NCBI RefSeq assembly: GCF_003634215.1
Contig: NZ_RBWX01000008.1
Span: forward strand, 1-64,000
Length of the DNA stretch: 64,000 nt
Direction: 5' to 3'
Source: Sphingosinicella microcystinivorans
Lineage (GTDB): Bacteria; Pseudomonadota; Alphaproteobacteria; Sphingomonadales; Sphingomonadaceae
Shown here piece by piece: positions 53,275-61,409 of this stretch. The notes beneath the pieces are model-generated. The model was not told the origin of the DNA. It ran no database searches and worked only from the letters and a program-made list of their open reading frames with translations. The position numbers and the translations under genes are program-made. Position 1 is the stretch's first letter, and the number at the start of each line of letters is the position of its first letter.

Positions 53275-55068
53275 ATGACCATTCTTAGCGACAATGCACC
53301 GGACAGCCGGGGTTGCGCCGACTACTCCGCACGCTTTGTCCGCATTCCGATGCGCGATGGAGTGGAGCTTGGTGCAATTCTGTATCTGCCGCTCAACCGG
53401 CCAGGTCCGCTGCCGGCGGTGATGGAAATGACTCCCTACTTGGCCGACAATTTGCACCGCGAAGCGATTTCCTTCACCCGTGAAGGCATGGCGTTCCTGG
53501 CGGTCGACTGTCGAGGCCGAGGCGGATCAGGGTCAGAGTTCCAGCAATGGATCAACGACGCCCCAGATGGATACGACACCGTAGAATGGATTGCTGCACA
53601 GCCCTGGAGCGATGGGCAGGTCGGCCTGACCGGTGGTTCATACACGGGCTGGAACCAGTGGATCATCGCGGGGACCCTGCCCCCCTCCCTTAAAACAATC
53701 GTGCCATCAGCCGCCTTCATGCCAGGGTATGACATTCCGCGTGGCGGCATTGGTTCACCCTATATCTACCGCTGGAGAGTCACGCTTAAGGGGCATTCGA
53801 TTTCCTGGAACCTTGCTGCCGATACCTTGCTCTTCAACCGCATCCAAGGCGATCTCTACGCGCGCAACCACTCCTATCTTGGAGTACAAGATGAGCTGGG
53901 CTTCCACGCGAAAGGATGGGAAGACGACCTCCATAGCACGTCTTGGGGGAGCGTTTGGGAGGCGCGGCGCCCGTCGCAACAGGCGCTCGCAGAACTAAAG
54001 ATCCCGGTACTTTCGCTGACAGGCCTTTACGACACTTGCCTGATCGGCACGCTAGAACATCACAGACGCCTGGAACGGCATGGCAGCGACGCAGCAAGGA
54101 GCAACAATTATCTGGTGATCGGACCATGGGATCACCGAGGCATGGACGGTTGCGACCAGGTATACGGATTGAAGTTCGGACCTGCTGCCTTGCTAGACAT
54201 TCCGAAACTGAAGTTCGACTGGTACCGATGGATATTCGGTCGCGGAGAAAAGCCAGCCTTCCTAGACGCTCGGATCAAGTATTACCTGACCGGAAATGAG
54301 GAATGGCGGAGCGCCGATACCCTTGAAGACCTGTGCTCGAAGAGCAAGCCGCTATACCTTGCCTCCAACGGCAAGGCCGATGACATCTTCCATTCCGGAT
54401 GGCTGACCGCCGAAGCCGGCGATAGTCCGCCCGATAGCTTCGTGAGTGATCCGACGGACCTTCGTCCGCTAGAAACGGAAACCAGTCTCAGCAACTCACC
54501 CGAGCTTTCGTCCGGGGGCGGTGCCGTATTCCCGCGTTCCTACAATAGTCTCTTCTTCATTCTAGGGGGTGAAGATCCGACCAATGCGGTCTTTTGTCAC
54601 AATACCTATGGTCAGGGCGTAATCTATCACACACCGCCGCTGGACGAGCCTGCCCAAGTCGTCGGCGAACCGGAACTGGACCTTTGGGTCACCTGCGATG
54701 CACCAGACGCCGATCTCGCAGTGCTAATCTACGAGGTGCTTGAAGACGGATCGGTCATCTTCCTTTCTTCGAGCCAACTACGACTTCGGCATCGCGACGG
54801 CGGCGACCAAACAATGCCAGCGAACGAGCCGGTACTGCTCAAGTTCCCGCGCTTCCGCTTTGTCGCCCGACGCATTGCCCGCAACTCTCGCCTGCGCCTT
54901 GTCGTGCGAGCGACGGCCTGTTCCTTCATGCAGAAGAACCTGAACTCCGCCACGCCGGTACCGGAGCAACAGCCAGGCGAGGAGCGGATCGCCAACATCC
55001 AGGTTCTGCATGATCTGGAGCATCCCTCGCTTCTCAGACTTCCTACGAGCCCGGAGGTTGCGAAATGA
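53275..55068 (+). CDS. CocE/NonD-family hydrolase, second copy
   Basis: 597 residues without a signal peptide, so probably cytoplasmic, in contrast to the copy at 38207. The alpha/beta-hydrolase domain has VDCRGRGGSGSE, nucleophile VGLTGGSYTGWNQW and GPWDHRGMDG. The C-terminal jelly-roll (VGEPELDLWVTCDAPDADLA, then NSRLRLVVRATACS) is complete. Relatives cleave cocaine, alpha-amino-acid esters or acyl side chains of beta-lactams. The start has GTGAGAAG 2 nt upstream. Its stop overlaps the start of the metallo-beta-lactamase-fold gene (ATGA). Confidence 0.88.
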   Translation: MTILSDNAPDSRGCADYSARFVRIPMRDGVELGAILYLPLNRPGPLPAVMEMTPYLADNLHREAISFTREGMAFLAVDCRGRGGSGSEFQQWINDAPDGYDTVEWIAAQPWSDGQVGLTGGSYTGWNQWIIAGTLPPSLKTIVPSAAFMPGYDIPRGGIGSPYIYRWRVTLKGHSISWNLAADTLLFNRIQGDLYARNHSYLGVQDELGFHAKGWEDDLHSTSWGSVWEARRPSQQALAELKIPVLSLTGLYDTCLIGTLEHHRRLERHGSDAARSNNYLVIGPWDHRGMDGCDQVYGLKFGPAALLDIPKLKFDWYRWIFGRGEKPAFLDARIKYYLTGNEEWRSADTLEDLCSKSKPLYLASNGKADDIFHSGWLTAEAGDSPPDSFVSDPTDLRPLETETSLSNSPELSSGGGAVFPRSYNSLFFILGGEDPTNAVFCHNTYGQGVIYHTPPLDEPAQVVGEPELDLWVTCDAPDADLAVLIYEVLEDGSVIFLSSSQLRLRHRDGGDQTMPANEPVLLKFPRFRFVARRIARNSRLRLVVRATACSFMQKNLNSATPVPEQQPGEERIANIQVLHDLEHPSLLRLPTSPEVAK

Positions 55069-56084
55069 TATCGACCAGAGCCCTGCTAATAATTGCTGCC
55101 GCTACCATGCTGCCGGTTTCGGCAACCGTCCACGCAAAGGATGAAGGCAGCGACAAGAAACAGCCTGCCACACAAGTCATTACCCTCGGCACAGGAGGCG
55201 GACCGGCCTATCGCGACAAGAGAGCAATGTCATCGAACGCCGTTGTTGTCGGCAAAGATGTCTATCTTGTCGACACAGGCGACGGCCTTATGAATCGACT
55301 TGCATCTGCCGGTTTGGATGTCGGGCAGGTCAAGGGTGTGTTTATCACCCACCATCATTTCGACCACAACGCGGATCTTGGGGCGCTGCTGACATTTCGA
55401 TGGTTGGCCAACGACCTTCTTGGTGAACCAGGCCACCCCCTTCCAGTTATCGGGCCTCCGATGACTGTCGGGTTCGTTCAGCATCTTGCTGCAGCCTTCC
55501 GACCAACAGAACTTGCTCCGATCACAATCGGCGGCACAGAGCCGGGACCCATTGCGCTTACGGTAAGCGCGCAAGATCTCCCGGGAGATCTGCTCGAGCC
55601 CAAAGTCATCTATCGGGATGACAAGGTTACAGTCACGGCGGTTCTCAACAACCACTACCACTATCAAGAGGGAAGCGCCGCCGCGCGCAATGCCCGCTCC
55701 TACGCCTTTCGGTTCGACACCGCCGACCGGTCGATCGTCTTCACGGGTGACACCGGGCCGTCACCCCGCGTCGAGGCACTGGCCAAGGGCGCAGATATGC
55801 TTGTCGCGGAAGTCATTGACCTGCCGAGGATAGAGCAGCAGTGGCGCTCGCGTGATGGCTCTGACCCAGCGCAGGTGGACGCACTGATTGCCCACCTGCG
55901 TCAAGATCACCTCACGCCTGAAGATGTGGGCAAGATGGCTTCTTCAGCCAAGGTTGAAATGGTTGTTCTCAATCATCTCGTACCTGGCTGGGACGACGAA
56001 ACCGATCCAGAAGTCTATGCGAGAGGCGTGCGGCGCACCTTCACTGGTCGCGTCGTTGTCGCAAATGATCTCGACCGCTTCTGA
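55065..56084 (+). CDS. Exported metallo-beta-lactamase-fold hydrolase
   Basis: 339 residues with a signal peptide (about residues 1-24). Motif HxHxDH is present as ITHHHFDHNADLG. NNHYHY and VFTGDTGPSP supply further ligands, and VLNHLVPG the last His. The pattern is closer to arylsulfatase/AtsA-like and RNase Z-like hydrolases than to true beta-lactamases. It may hydrolyse an ester, sulfate or lactone in the periplasm. The start overlaps the CocE-type stop by 4 bp, so the two are co-translated. Confidence 0.85.
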   Translation: MISTRALLIIAAATMLPVSATVHAKDEGSDKKQPATQVITLGTGGGPAYRDKRAMSSNAVVVGKDVYLVDTGDGLMNRLASAGLDVGQVKGVFITHHHFDHNADLGALLTFRWLANDLLGEPGHPLPVIGPPMTVGFVQHLAAAFRPTELAPITIGGTEPGPIALTVSAQDLPGDLLEPKVIYRDDKVTVTAVLNNHYHYQEGSAAARNARSYAFRFDTADRSIVFTGDTGPSPRVEALAKGADMLVAEVIDLPRIEQQWRSRDGSDPAQVDALIAHLRQDHLTPEDVGKMASSAKVEMVVLNHLVPGWDDETDPEVYARGVRRTFTGRVVVANDLDRF

Positions 56085-56141
56085 CCCGACGGGCGGCAGA
56101 ATCCGCAAATGTCGATAACTGTCCGGGAGGAGCCTCGTCGC

Positions 56142-57137
56142 TCAGCCCCAAAGCTCCGCCTTGGGAAGGCCAATCCGGTAGTCGCTTGTTTCAAATCCGG
56201 ACTGATGGTCTGCTGCAAGCCAGTGACTACCCAGATCCACCAGCGCGGCGCCGGGTGCAAGGAGTGTGGCTGGGGCCAGAGCAAGCGACGAACCACCGTT
56301 GCAGCCGATCATGGTCTTGAAGCCCAATGCGGCCGCGTCATGTTGAAGCGCCAAGGCTTCGGTAAGACCGCCGGTCTTGTCTAGCTTGATGTTGATCATA
56401 TCGTACAGTCCGGCAAGTCGCGGGAGCGAAGAACGGTCAAGGCATGTCTCATCGGCGCAAAGCGGAACGAGCCTCGGGAGAGTCGAGAGGCCTTCTTCCA
56501 AGGCTGCAGGGACCGGCTGTTCGATGCATGTTACATCAAGCCTGCGAGCCACAGGGAGGATTTCCGACAACTGCCAAATGGACCAGCCTTCGTTCGCGTC
56601 GATGGTCAGCTCGTGTTCGGGGGCCGCGGATCTGACGGCTTCAAGTCGTTCGCAATCCAGCCCATCCGCACTCCCGAGCTTAAGCTTCAATCCCGGCGCG
56701 TTTTCCGCTTGGCGCGCAAAACTGGCCATACGCTCGGGCGTATCCAGTGCGATAGTTTCAAAGACGGCAAAGGTGTCATCGGCCATGATGTCGAGTTCGA
56801 GAACATCCCAGATTCGGCGCCCTTCTCGCTTCGCCTTGAGATCCCAAAGAGCGCAGTCGATGGCATTGCGCCAAGGCGAGCGGGGCAGGCGGGCGTTCAA
56901 GGCAATCGGATCGAGATGGGACCAGGCGGCCTGGTCGAGCGACAGCACCGACGCTGCTGCGGATCGGGTCACCTCTTCGTCAAACTCGTGAGGCTCACAT
57001 TCCCCGCGCCCCTTAACGCCGTCGGACTCGATCGTGACCTCAAGGACAAGATTGTCCGTAAACACGTGACGGGAGATCGCGAACGGACGTTTGAGCGGCC
57101 ATCGCCGGATTTGGGTAGTCATAATCGGAACGGTCAA
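56142..57137 (-). CDS. Dipeptide epimerase (enolase superfamily, AEE type)
   Basis: 331 residues. Muconate-lactonising subgroup residues are all visible: KLKLG (Lys151 and Lys153), DANEGW (Asp180), IEQPV (Glu206), ADETC (Asp229) and NIKLDKTGG (Lys251). This set and the DxD-less C-terminal end fit the L-Ala-D/L-Glu epimerase group, which inverts the second residue of dipeptides. The TTG at 57137 follows AAGGAAG at 5 nt and is the likely start; an ATG lies 5 codons on. Divergent from the SDR gene. It adds to the list of dipeptide-handling genes and hints that the substrate contains a D-residue. Confidence 0.83.
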   Translation of the reverse strand: MTVPIMTTQIRRWPLKRPFAISRHVFTDNLVLEVTIESDGVKGRGECEPHEFDEEVTRSAAASVLSLDQAAWSHLDPIALNARLPRSPWRNAIDCALWDLKAKREGRRIWDVLELDIMADDTFAVFETIALDTPERMASFARQAENAPGLKLKLGSADGLDCERLEAVRSAAPEHELTIDANEGWSIWQLSEILPVARRLDVTCIEQPVPAALEEGLSTLPRLVPLCADETCLDRSSLPRLAGLYDMINIKLDKTGGLTEALALQHDAAALGFKTMIGCNGGSSLALAPATLLAPGAALVDLGSHWLAADHQSGFETSDYRIGLPKAELWG

Positions 57138-57199
57138 GCTAACTTCCTTTCAATCGTGTTTCGCCTCCGGTCCTTCGGAGAAAGCAGGAGAACCCCATC

Positions 57200-57997
57200 A
57201 TGTCATCGGCAATGCACCCTCAGTCTCCAGGCAGTTCACTGGCCAATTTGCTCAAAGGAGAGGTCGCAGTCATAACCGGAGCAGGCCGCGGTAATGGTGC
57301 TGCCATTGCCAGGGGCATGGCACTTGCGGGGGCACGGGTCTGTGTCGCCGATATCGACCGCGACGCGGCCGAGCAGATAGCGCACGAAATAGATCCAGCG
57401 GGCGAACGGGCAATCGCGATTGGCTGGAACATTGTCGACCCGTCCGAGGGAGAGGAAGCCGCCGATCGAATTCGCCGGTCCTTTGGCGCGACGACCATCC
57501 TCGTCAACAACGCTGGTGTCGAGGCTGGCGGCAGGATCGGTGATGAAGGCTTCGAAGCATCGTGGTCCAAGGTCATGGACGTCAATCTGGCCGGGACCTT
57601 GCGGGCGATCACGGCTCTCCTGCCTGATTTGCGAACAAGTCGCGGAAACATTGTCAATGTCGCCTCCATCCAGTCGTTCATTTCCTACCAGGCGGGCACC
57701 AGCGCCTACGCAACTTCCAAGGCCGCCTTGGCCCAGTTCACCAGATCGCTGGCTGCTGACCTCGCGGAAGACGGCATTCGCGTGAATGCGGTCGCTCCCG
57801 GCTTTTTCGAGACTGCCATGACCGAGGGAACGCGAAGCGATCCCGAGCGCTTGGCCCGCTTTCTTGCACGCGCGCCGTTGCAGCGGATGGGGCACCCGGA
57901 TGAACTGGTCGGGCCGGTCGTGTTTCTTTGCTCGAAGCTCTCCAGCTATGTGACAGGCACGATCCTGCCAGTGGATGGTGGGCTGTTATCATATTGA
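57200..57997 (+). CDS. Short-chain dehydrogenase/reductase (SDR)
   Basis: 265 residues, classical SDR. NAD(P) loop VITGAGRGNGAAIARG, NNAGVE, catalytic Ser in VNVASIQSF, YxxxK as YATSKAALAQF and the C-terminal PVDGGLLSY are present. The ATG at 57200 has AGGAG 9 nt upstream. Acidic Asp after the second strand (CVADIDRD) suggests NAD rather than NADP. It oxidises or reduces an alcohol/ketone; the substrate is not predictable. Single gene, divergent from the epimerase with a 62-bp shared promoter region. Confidence 0.88.
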   Translation: MSSAMHPQSPGSSLANLLKGEVAVITGAGRGNGAAIARGMALAGARVCVADIDRDAAEQIAHEIDPAGERAIAIGWNIVDPSEGEEAADRIRRSFGATTILVNNAGVEAGGRIGDEGFEASWSKVMDVNLAGTLRAITALLPDLRTSRGNIVNVASIQSFISYQAGTSAYATSKAALAQFTRSLAADLAEDGIRVNAVAPGFFETAMTEGTRSDPERLARFLARAPLQRMGHPDELVGPVVFLCSKLSSYVTGTILPVDGGLLSY

Positions 57998-58004
57998 GCT
58001 GCAT

Positions 58005-58880
58005 TCACCGGGGTCTGCCCAGTTCCCCAAAAGTGGGGGCAAGCATGCCGGCGAAGCGGTAGTGATGCGTGGCATCCCAGTGGATGCCATCCACTGTATC
58101 CAATTCGCCGACAGCGGCTGCGTCGAGGAAACGCCAACCATGGAGGCGCGCCTGGTCAGCAAGCGCAGGCGCAAGTAGGCGTGAGCGCGCCAATGCATCT
58201 TCTTCAATACCAAGTTCCATCACCCGGCGCCCCAGGGGAATCGGGCTTACAAGGGTGATGCCCGGTGATTTACCACCAAGCCACCTGTGGGTTTCGAGCG
58301 CCGCGAGCACAGTCGCTGCAATTTTCGGTGCAATGACCTCGGGTTGCGACAGTGAAGGATATGCCAGATCGTTGGTGCCGAGCATCACGACCAGTTCGTC
58401 GACAGGCCAGTTGGCCAGGATCACGCCGCGGACATGATCAATTGCCGCCCGCGAGGTTCCGTCTTCAAATCTGGCCTCGCCACTCGCCAGACCACCGACA
58501 AGGCCGCAGATCCCGTGTTCGACAACGCGAAAGCGACCCCGGCCGGACCGCTCGAGAACCATGGGCCAACGGATTGAGGGACCATAGCGGGAATACCGTG
58601 TAGGCCCTGGATCGATTTGCGGCATGTAACCCCAGGTATTGGAGTCGCCGAAAGCCAGGAGAGTCGGCACCCTTGCATCTGCCTGCCGACCTGTGCCGCT
58701 TCGATCGTCCGCCTGGGCCTCAGAAGCTGCTGTCATCATCGAAGCTCCGCCTGCGATTGCCGCGAACGACAAGAGAAAGTTGCGACGGGAGGGCTGCGGG
58801 CTCGTTCGCCGTGCATTTTGCAGGCCAGCCTCATTCGCCCGTTCCAGTTGACAGGGTCTGGATTGGTCAGACTGGGCCAT
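58005..58880 (-). CDS. SGNH/GDSL-type esterase with Tat signal
   Basis: 291 residues. The N-terminus carries a twin-arginine signal (PSRRNFLLSFAAIAGGASMM, about residues 31-50). The SGNH blocks follow: LLAFGDSNTWGY (nucleophile Ser), GTNDLAYPSL and DGIHWDATHHY (Asp and His). It resembles arylesterase/acyl hydrolase members. The ATG at 58880 has GGAGAG 3 nt upstream and overlaps the CapA gene by 14 bp. Last gene of the DUF2817-CapA-SGNH operon. Probably exported folded to the periplasm. Confidence 0.83.
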   Translation of the reverse strand: MAQSDQSRPCQLERANEAGLQNARRTSPQPSRRNFLLSFAAIAGGASMMTAASEAQADDRSGTGRQADARVPTLLAFGDSNTWGYMPQIDPGPTRYSRYGPSIRWPMVLERSGRGRFRVVEHGICGLVGGLASGEARFEDGTSRAAIDHVRGVILANWPVDELVVMLGTNDLAYPSLSQPEVIAPKIAATVLAALETHRWLGGKSPGITLVSPIPLGRRVMELGIEEDALARSRLLAPALADQARLHGWRFLDAAAVGELDTVDGIHWDATHHYRFAGMLAPTFGELGRPR

Positions 58881-60243
58881 CGACTCTCCAGTCGTCGCCG
58901 ACAACAACCCCGGCATAGTAAGCCATTTCGTCAACATAGCCCCGCATCGGCCCATCGCTGACGCCGCTGTCCAACTGCGTCAATGGAACAAGCCTAGTGA
59001 TCTCCCTGCCCCCGTCATCCTCTGCGACCAGGCCCACGGGCACTAGCTCAAGACTTGCAATTCGTGTGACCGGTTCGCCACGGTAGTTGCCTTTAGCAAT
59101 GCCGATGCGCGCAATGAGGCTCAATGCCATTGCCGGATGTGACAACAGGGTCGACAGATTGCCCAGGCTGTACAGGATGGGGACGGCGCGATCCGGGTAG
59201 ACTGCGGGTCGGTAGATCTCCGCTGGCTGAGGCACGTGCGGATGATGTCCGATAACAAGATCGGCACCAGCCTCGGCAAAGCGATGGGCCCATTCAACCT
59301 GCTGGGGGTGGGGGTGAAGCTCAAACTCCAGTCCCCAGTGAAGGGCAACGACTACAAGATCGCAACCAGCATCACGACAGGCCTGGATCTGCAGTTCGAT
59401 CGGGCTGATGTCTGGATCGGGCTCCAGGTGGAACGGTGTCATGTTGACGATCCACGGTTTGTCCTGTGGGAACGGCTTGAAGTTAACGCTGAAGGTGTGG
59501 GCCACCCAGCCGATCCTCAGACCTTTGATCTCGATAACCCGTGGCCTTTCGGCATCCTCCTTGGTCCGATTGACGCCTACCTGCGAGATCCCATCCTGAT
59601 CCAGCCTGGCCAGGGTGGTCAGGATACCTTCCTCGCCACAATCCAGGATGTGATTGTTGGCGAGATGCACAACGTCGAACCGGCGGCCCTTGTGGGAAAC
59701 AACCGTCTCGTACTGCATGGGTGTGAGATTGATCTTGGGCGTGCTCTCCGCCGTAAATTCGGTGGGCTCGACCTCCTCCGTGGTCAGGGTCGATTCAAGG
59801 TTGGCATAGGAAATGTCCGCCCCGAAGATCAGATCATCCACAGACTGGAACAGGCGGTCCTTCGCACCGTCGAGACCTGGGGTGCACATCAGGTCACCTG
59901 AGGCACTCATGGAAATTTCGGCTTCGACTGCAAAATCCGCCGGAAGCAGGTCGAAGCGGGTCTTCCTGAATGGCTTCAGCAATGCCTCGATGTCGACACC
60001 AGCCCTGCCCCCCCCTTTCGCGACCGGATTGATTGACTTGTAAAGCCAGTGCGCCAGGGACTCCGGATTGCGCGGGTCAAGTTTCACATCGACAGGAACG
60101 TCCCATCGGCCGTCCGAAGCGGCGCTTAGATGCTGCTCGATCGCATTGGCGAGTTCACCCGTGAACTTCATGATCGGTCGGGCATCGCGAGGCATGCTGA
60201 CCGGGCGCAACTTACTAAAGGGGGTGTCAGTCACGGGCGGCAT
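58867..60243 (-). CDS. CapA-family (poly-gamma-glutamate type) metallophosphatase-fold protein
   Basis: 458 residues. An unusual N-terminal extension of about 110 residues precedes the CapA domain, with the blocks SASGDLM, ISYANLESTL, VHLANNHILDCGEEG, VVALHWGLEF and VIGHHPHVPQPAE, which hold the metal ligands of a calcineurin-like site. CapA is known from poly-gamma-glutamate export, but most homologues have no assigned role. No signal peptide is visible. It overlaps the DUF2817 gene by 13 bp and the SGNH gene by 14 bp. A gamma-glutamyl or polyglutamate link to other peptide genes is possible but unproven. Confidence 0.8.
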   Translation of the reverse strand: MPPVTDTPFSKLRPVSMPRDARPIMKFTGELANAIEQHLSAASDGRWDVPVDVKLDPRNPESLAHWLYKSINPVAKGGGRAGVDIEALLKPFRKTRFDLLPADFAVEAEISMSASGDLMCTPGLDGAKDRLFQSVDDLIFGADISYANLESTLTTEEVEPTEFTAESTPKINLTPMQYETVVSHKGRRFDVVHLANNHILDCGEEGILTTLARLDQDGISQVGVNRTKEDAERPRVIEIKGLRIGWVAHTFSVNFKPFPQDKPWIVNMTPFHLEPDPDISPIELQIQACRDAGCDLVVVALHWGLEFELHPHPQQVEWAHRFAEAGADLVIGHHPHVPQPAEIYRPAVYPDRAVPILYSLGNLSTLLSHPAMALSLIARIGIAKGNYRGEPVTRIASLELVPVGLVAEDDGGREITRLVPLTQLDSGVSDGPMRGYVDEMAYYAGVVVGDDWRVDGPV

Positions 60244-61304
60244 TCCTTCATTCTGCGAAACAGACCCAGAAACCGATCAGTCACTGCCATCTGCCAGTCG
60301 GGTTCATCGATATAGAAGGCATCTTTGAGCGCCTTCTTGAGACTGTCCGCCTGCTCGCCTTTCAGGTTTCCCCTCGCAACGAGCCAAGTTTCGGCTCGCA
60401 AGGCCTCCAGCGTCTCAGGTATGGGGTAGGTGCCGAACTCAAGCGCAACCATCACCAGTTTTTCGGAGCCGATCTCGTGATGCGCAGCATGAGCCAGCGA
60501 GCCGCCAACTTGTGCAGACACGGCCTCGCCGCCGCCGGTCCAGGTGACGTCTTCTCCGAAAATCGCCTTGGCCTTGAGATACTCAGCTTCGGAAGTGACG
60601 CAGATGACCTCGCCAACGCCGCGCGGACCAAGCCCGGTGTGAATGTCGATTGCAATAACTTGACTGGCATTCGCGCAGTGCTTTCGAAGCAGGCTTCGCC
60701 AAGTCTCGTTCGACCAGGCAGGAGCCTTGCCACCATAGAACAGGCCATCGGGGTGAGTATATTGCCCACTGGTCATCGCGACCTGAAAGGCCCTGAGTCC
60801 GCGTTCAGTGATATAGGCATCGATTGCGGCGTCCGCCTCGGCCCGTGCCGGGCCATCCCAGTCCCGAGGCACGAGCCAGTTGTGGATTTCGTCATAACCC
60901 GGATTGGCAAGGGCGACGGAGTGATCGACGAAGTTCCGGTTGAGGTCGATATTGTCCTCGTTAGTCCTGCGGAGCCATGCAAAGCCATAGGGGTTCACCG
61001 CGTGGACCAGTACGACCGCAGTATCGCCAGGCAATCCGTCGAGCAGACCTGATGCCAGCAGTTCAGCTTGACATCCCGAGCCGCAAAAGCCCTCGACCCC
61101 GTGAGCACCCGAACTGATCAGGATAACCCGTTCGGCATCGCTTGGCCCCAATCGCGCCACATCGCACGACAGAGTTTCGCCCTGCGGCCCATTCTCTGCT
61201 GGATGTTCATAACTTTCGAGCGCAAAACCGCGGCGGCTGGCGAGCGTGCGGAAGCGCTCACGAGCATCGACATAGTCATTCGGGAAAAGCATAACGCGAA
61301 GCAT
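60231..61304 (-). CDS. DUF2817-family M14-like metallo-hydrolase
   Basis: About 357 residues. The zinc site of the carboxypeptidase-like M14 fold is seen as ISSGAHGVEGFCGSG (His and Glu), the substrate/ligand block NPYGFAWLRRTNEDNIDLNR, then AIDIHTGLGPRG (third ligand His) and the late VALEFGTYP (catalytic Glu). DUF2817 proteins are predicted deacylases or carboxypeptidases with little experimental data. The start at 61304 (ACGGAG directly before ATG) is uncertain; an ATG four codons later has better spacing. A TTGCCGACAC box lies 21 bp upstream. Confidence 0.8.
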   Translation of the reverse strand: MLRVMLFPNDYVDARERFRTLASRRGFALESYEHPAENGPQGETLSCDVARLGPSDAERVILISSGAHGVEGFCGSGCQAELLASGLLDGLPGDTAVVLVHAVNPYGFAWLRRTNEDNIDLNRNFVDHSVALANPGYDEIHNWLVPRDWDGPARAEADAAIDAYITERGLRAFQVAMTSGQYTHPDGLFYGGKAPAWSNETWRSLLRKHCANASQVIAIDIHTGLGPRGVGEVICVTSEAEYLKAKAIFGEDVTWTGGGEAVSAQVGGSLAHAAHHEIGSEKLVMVALEFGTYPIPETLEALRAETWLVARGNLKGEQADSLKKALKDAFYIDEPDWQMAVTDRFLGLFRRMKECRP

Positions 61305-61324
61305 CTCCGTCAAGTCCCTGAATC

Positions 61325-61334
61325 TTGCCGACAC
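61325..61334. promoter_or_regulatory. TTGCCGACAC box upstream of DUF2817 operon
   Basis: One base from the TTGTCGACAC consensus. It lies between the reductive dehalogenase stop (61410) and the DUF2817 start (61304). Confidence 0.45.
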
Positions 61335-61409
61335 AATGTATGCACAAAGCAATCCGGGGGCCAGACAATTCTTTCCGGCCAACTCGCTGTCACGGTCGGG
61401 TCCGTCGAC

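Noticed and set aside
55065-56084. Antibiotic-resistance beta-lactamase
   Set aside because: The HxHxDH fold is present, but the surrounding pattern is that of the wider metallo-hydrolase family, with no class B signature.
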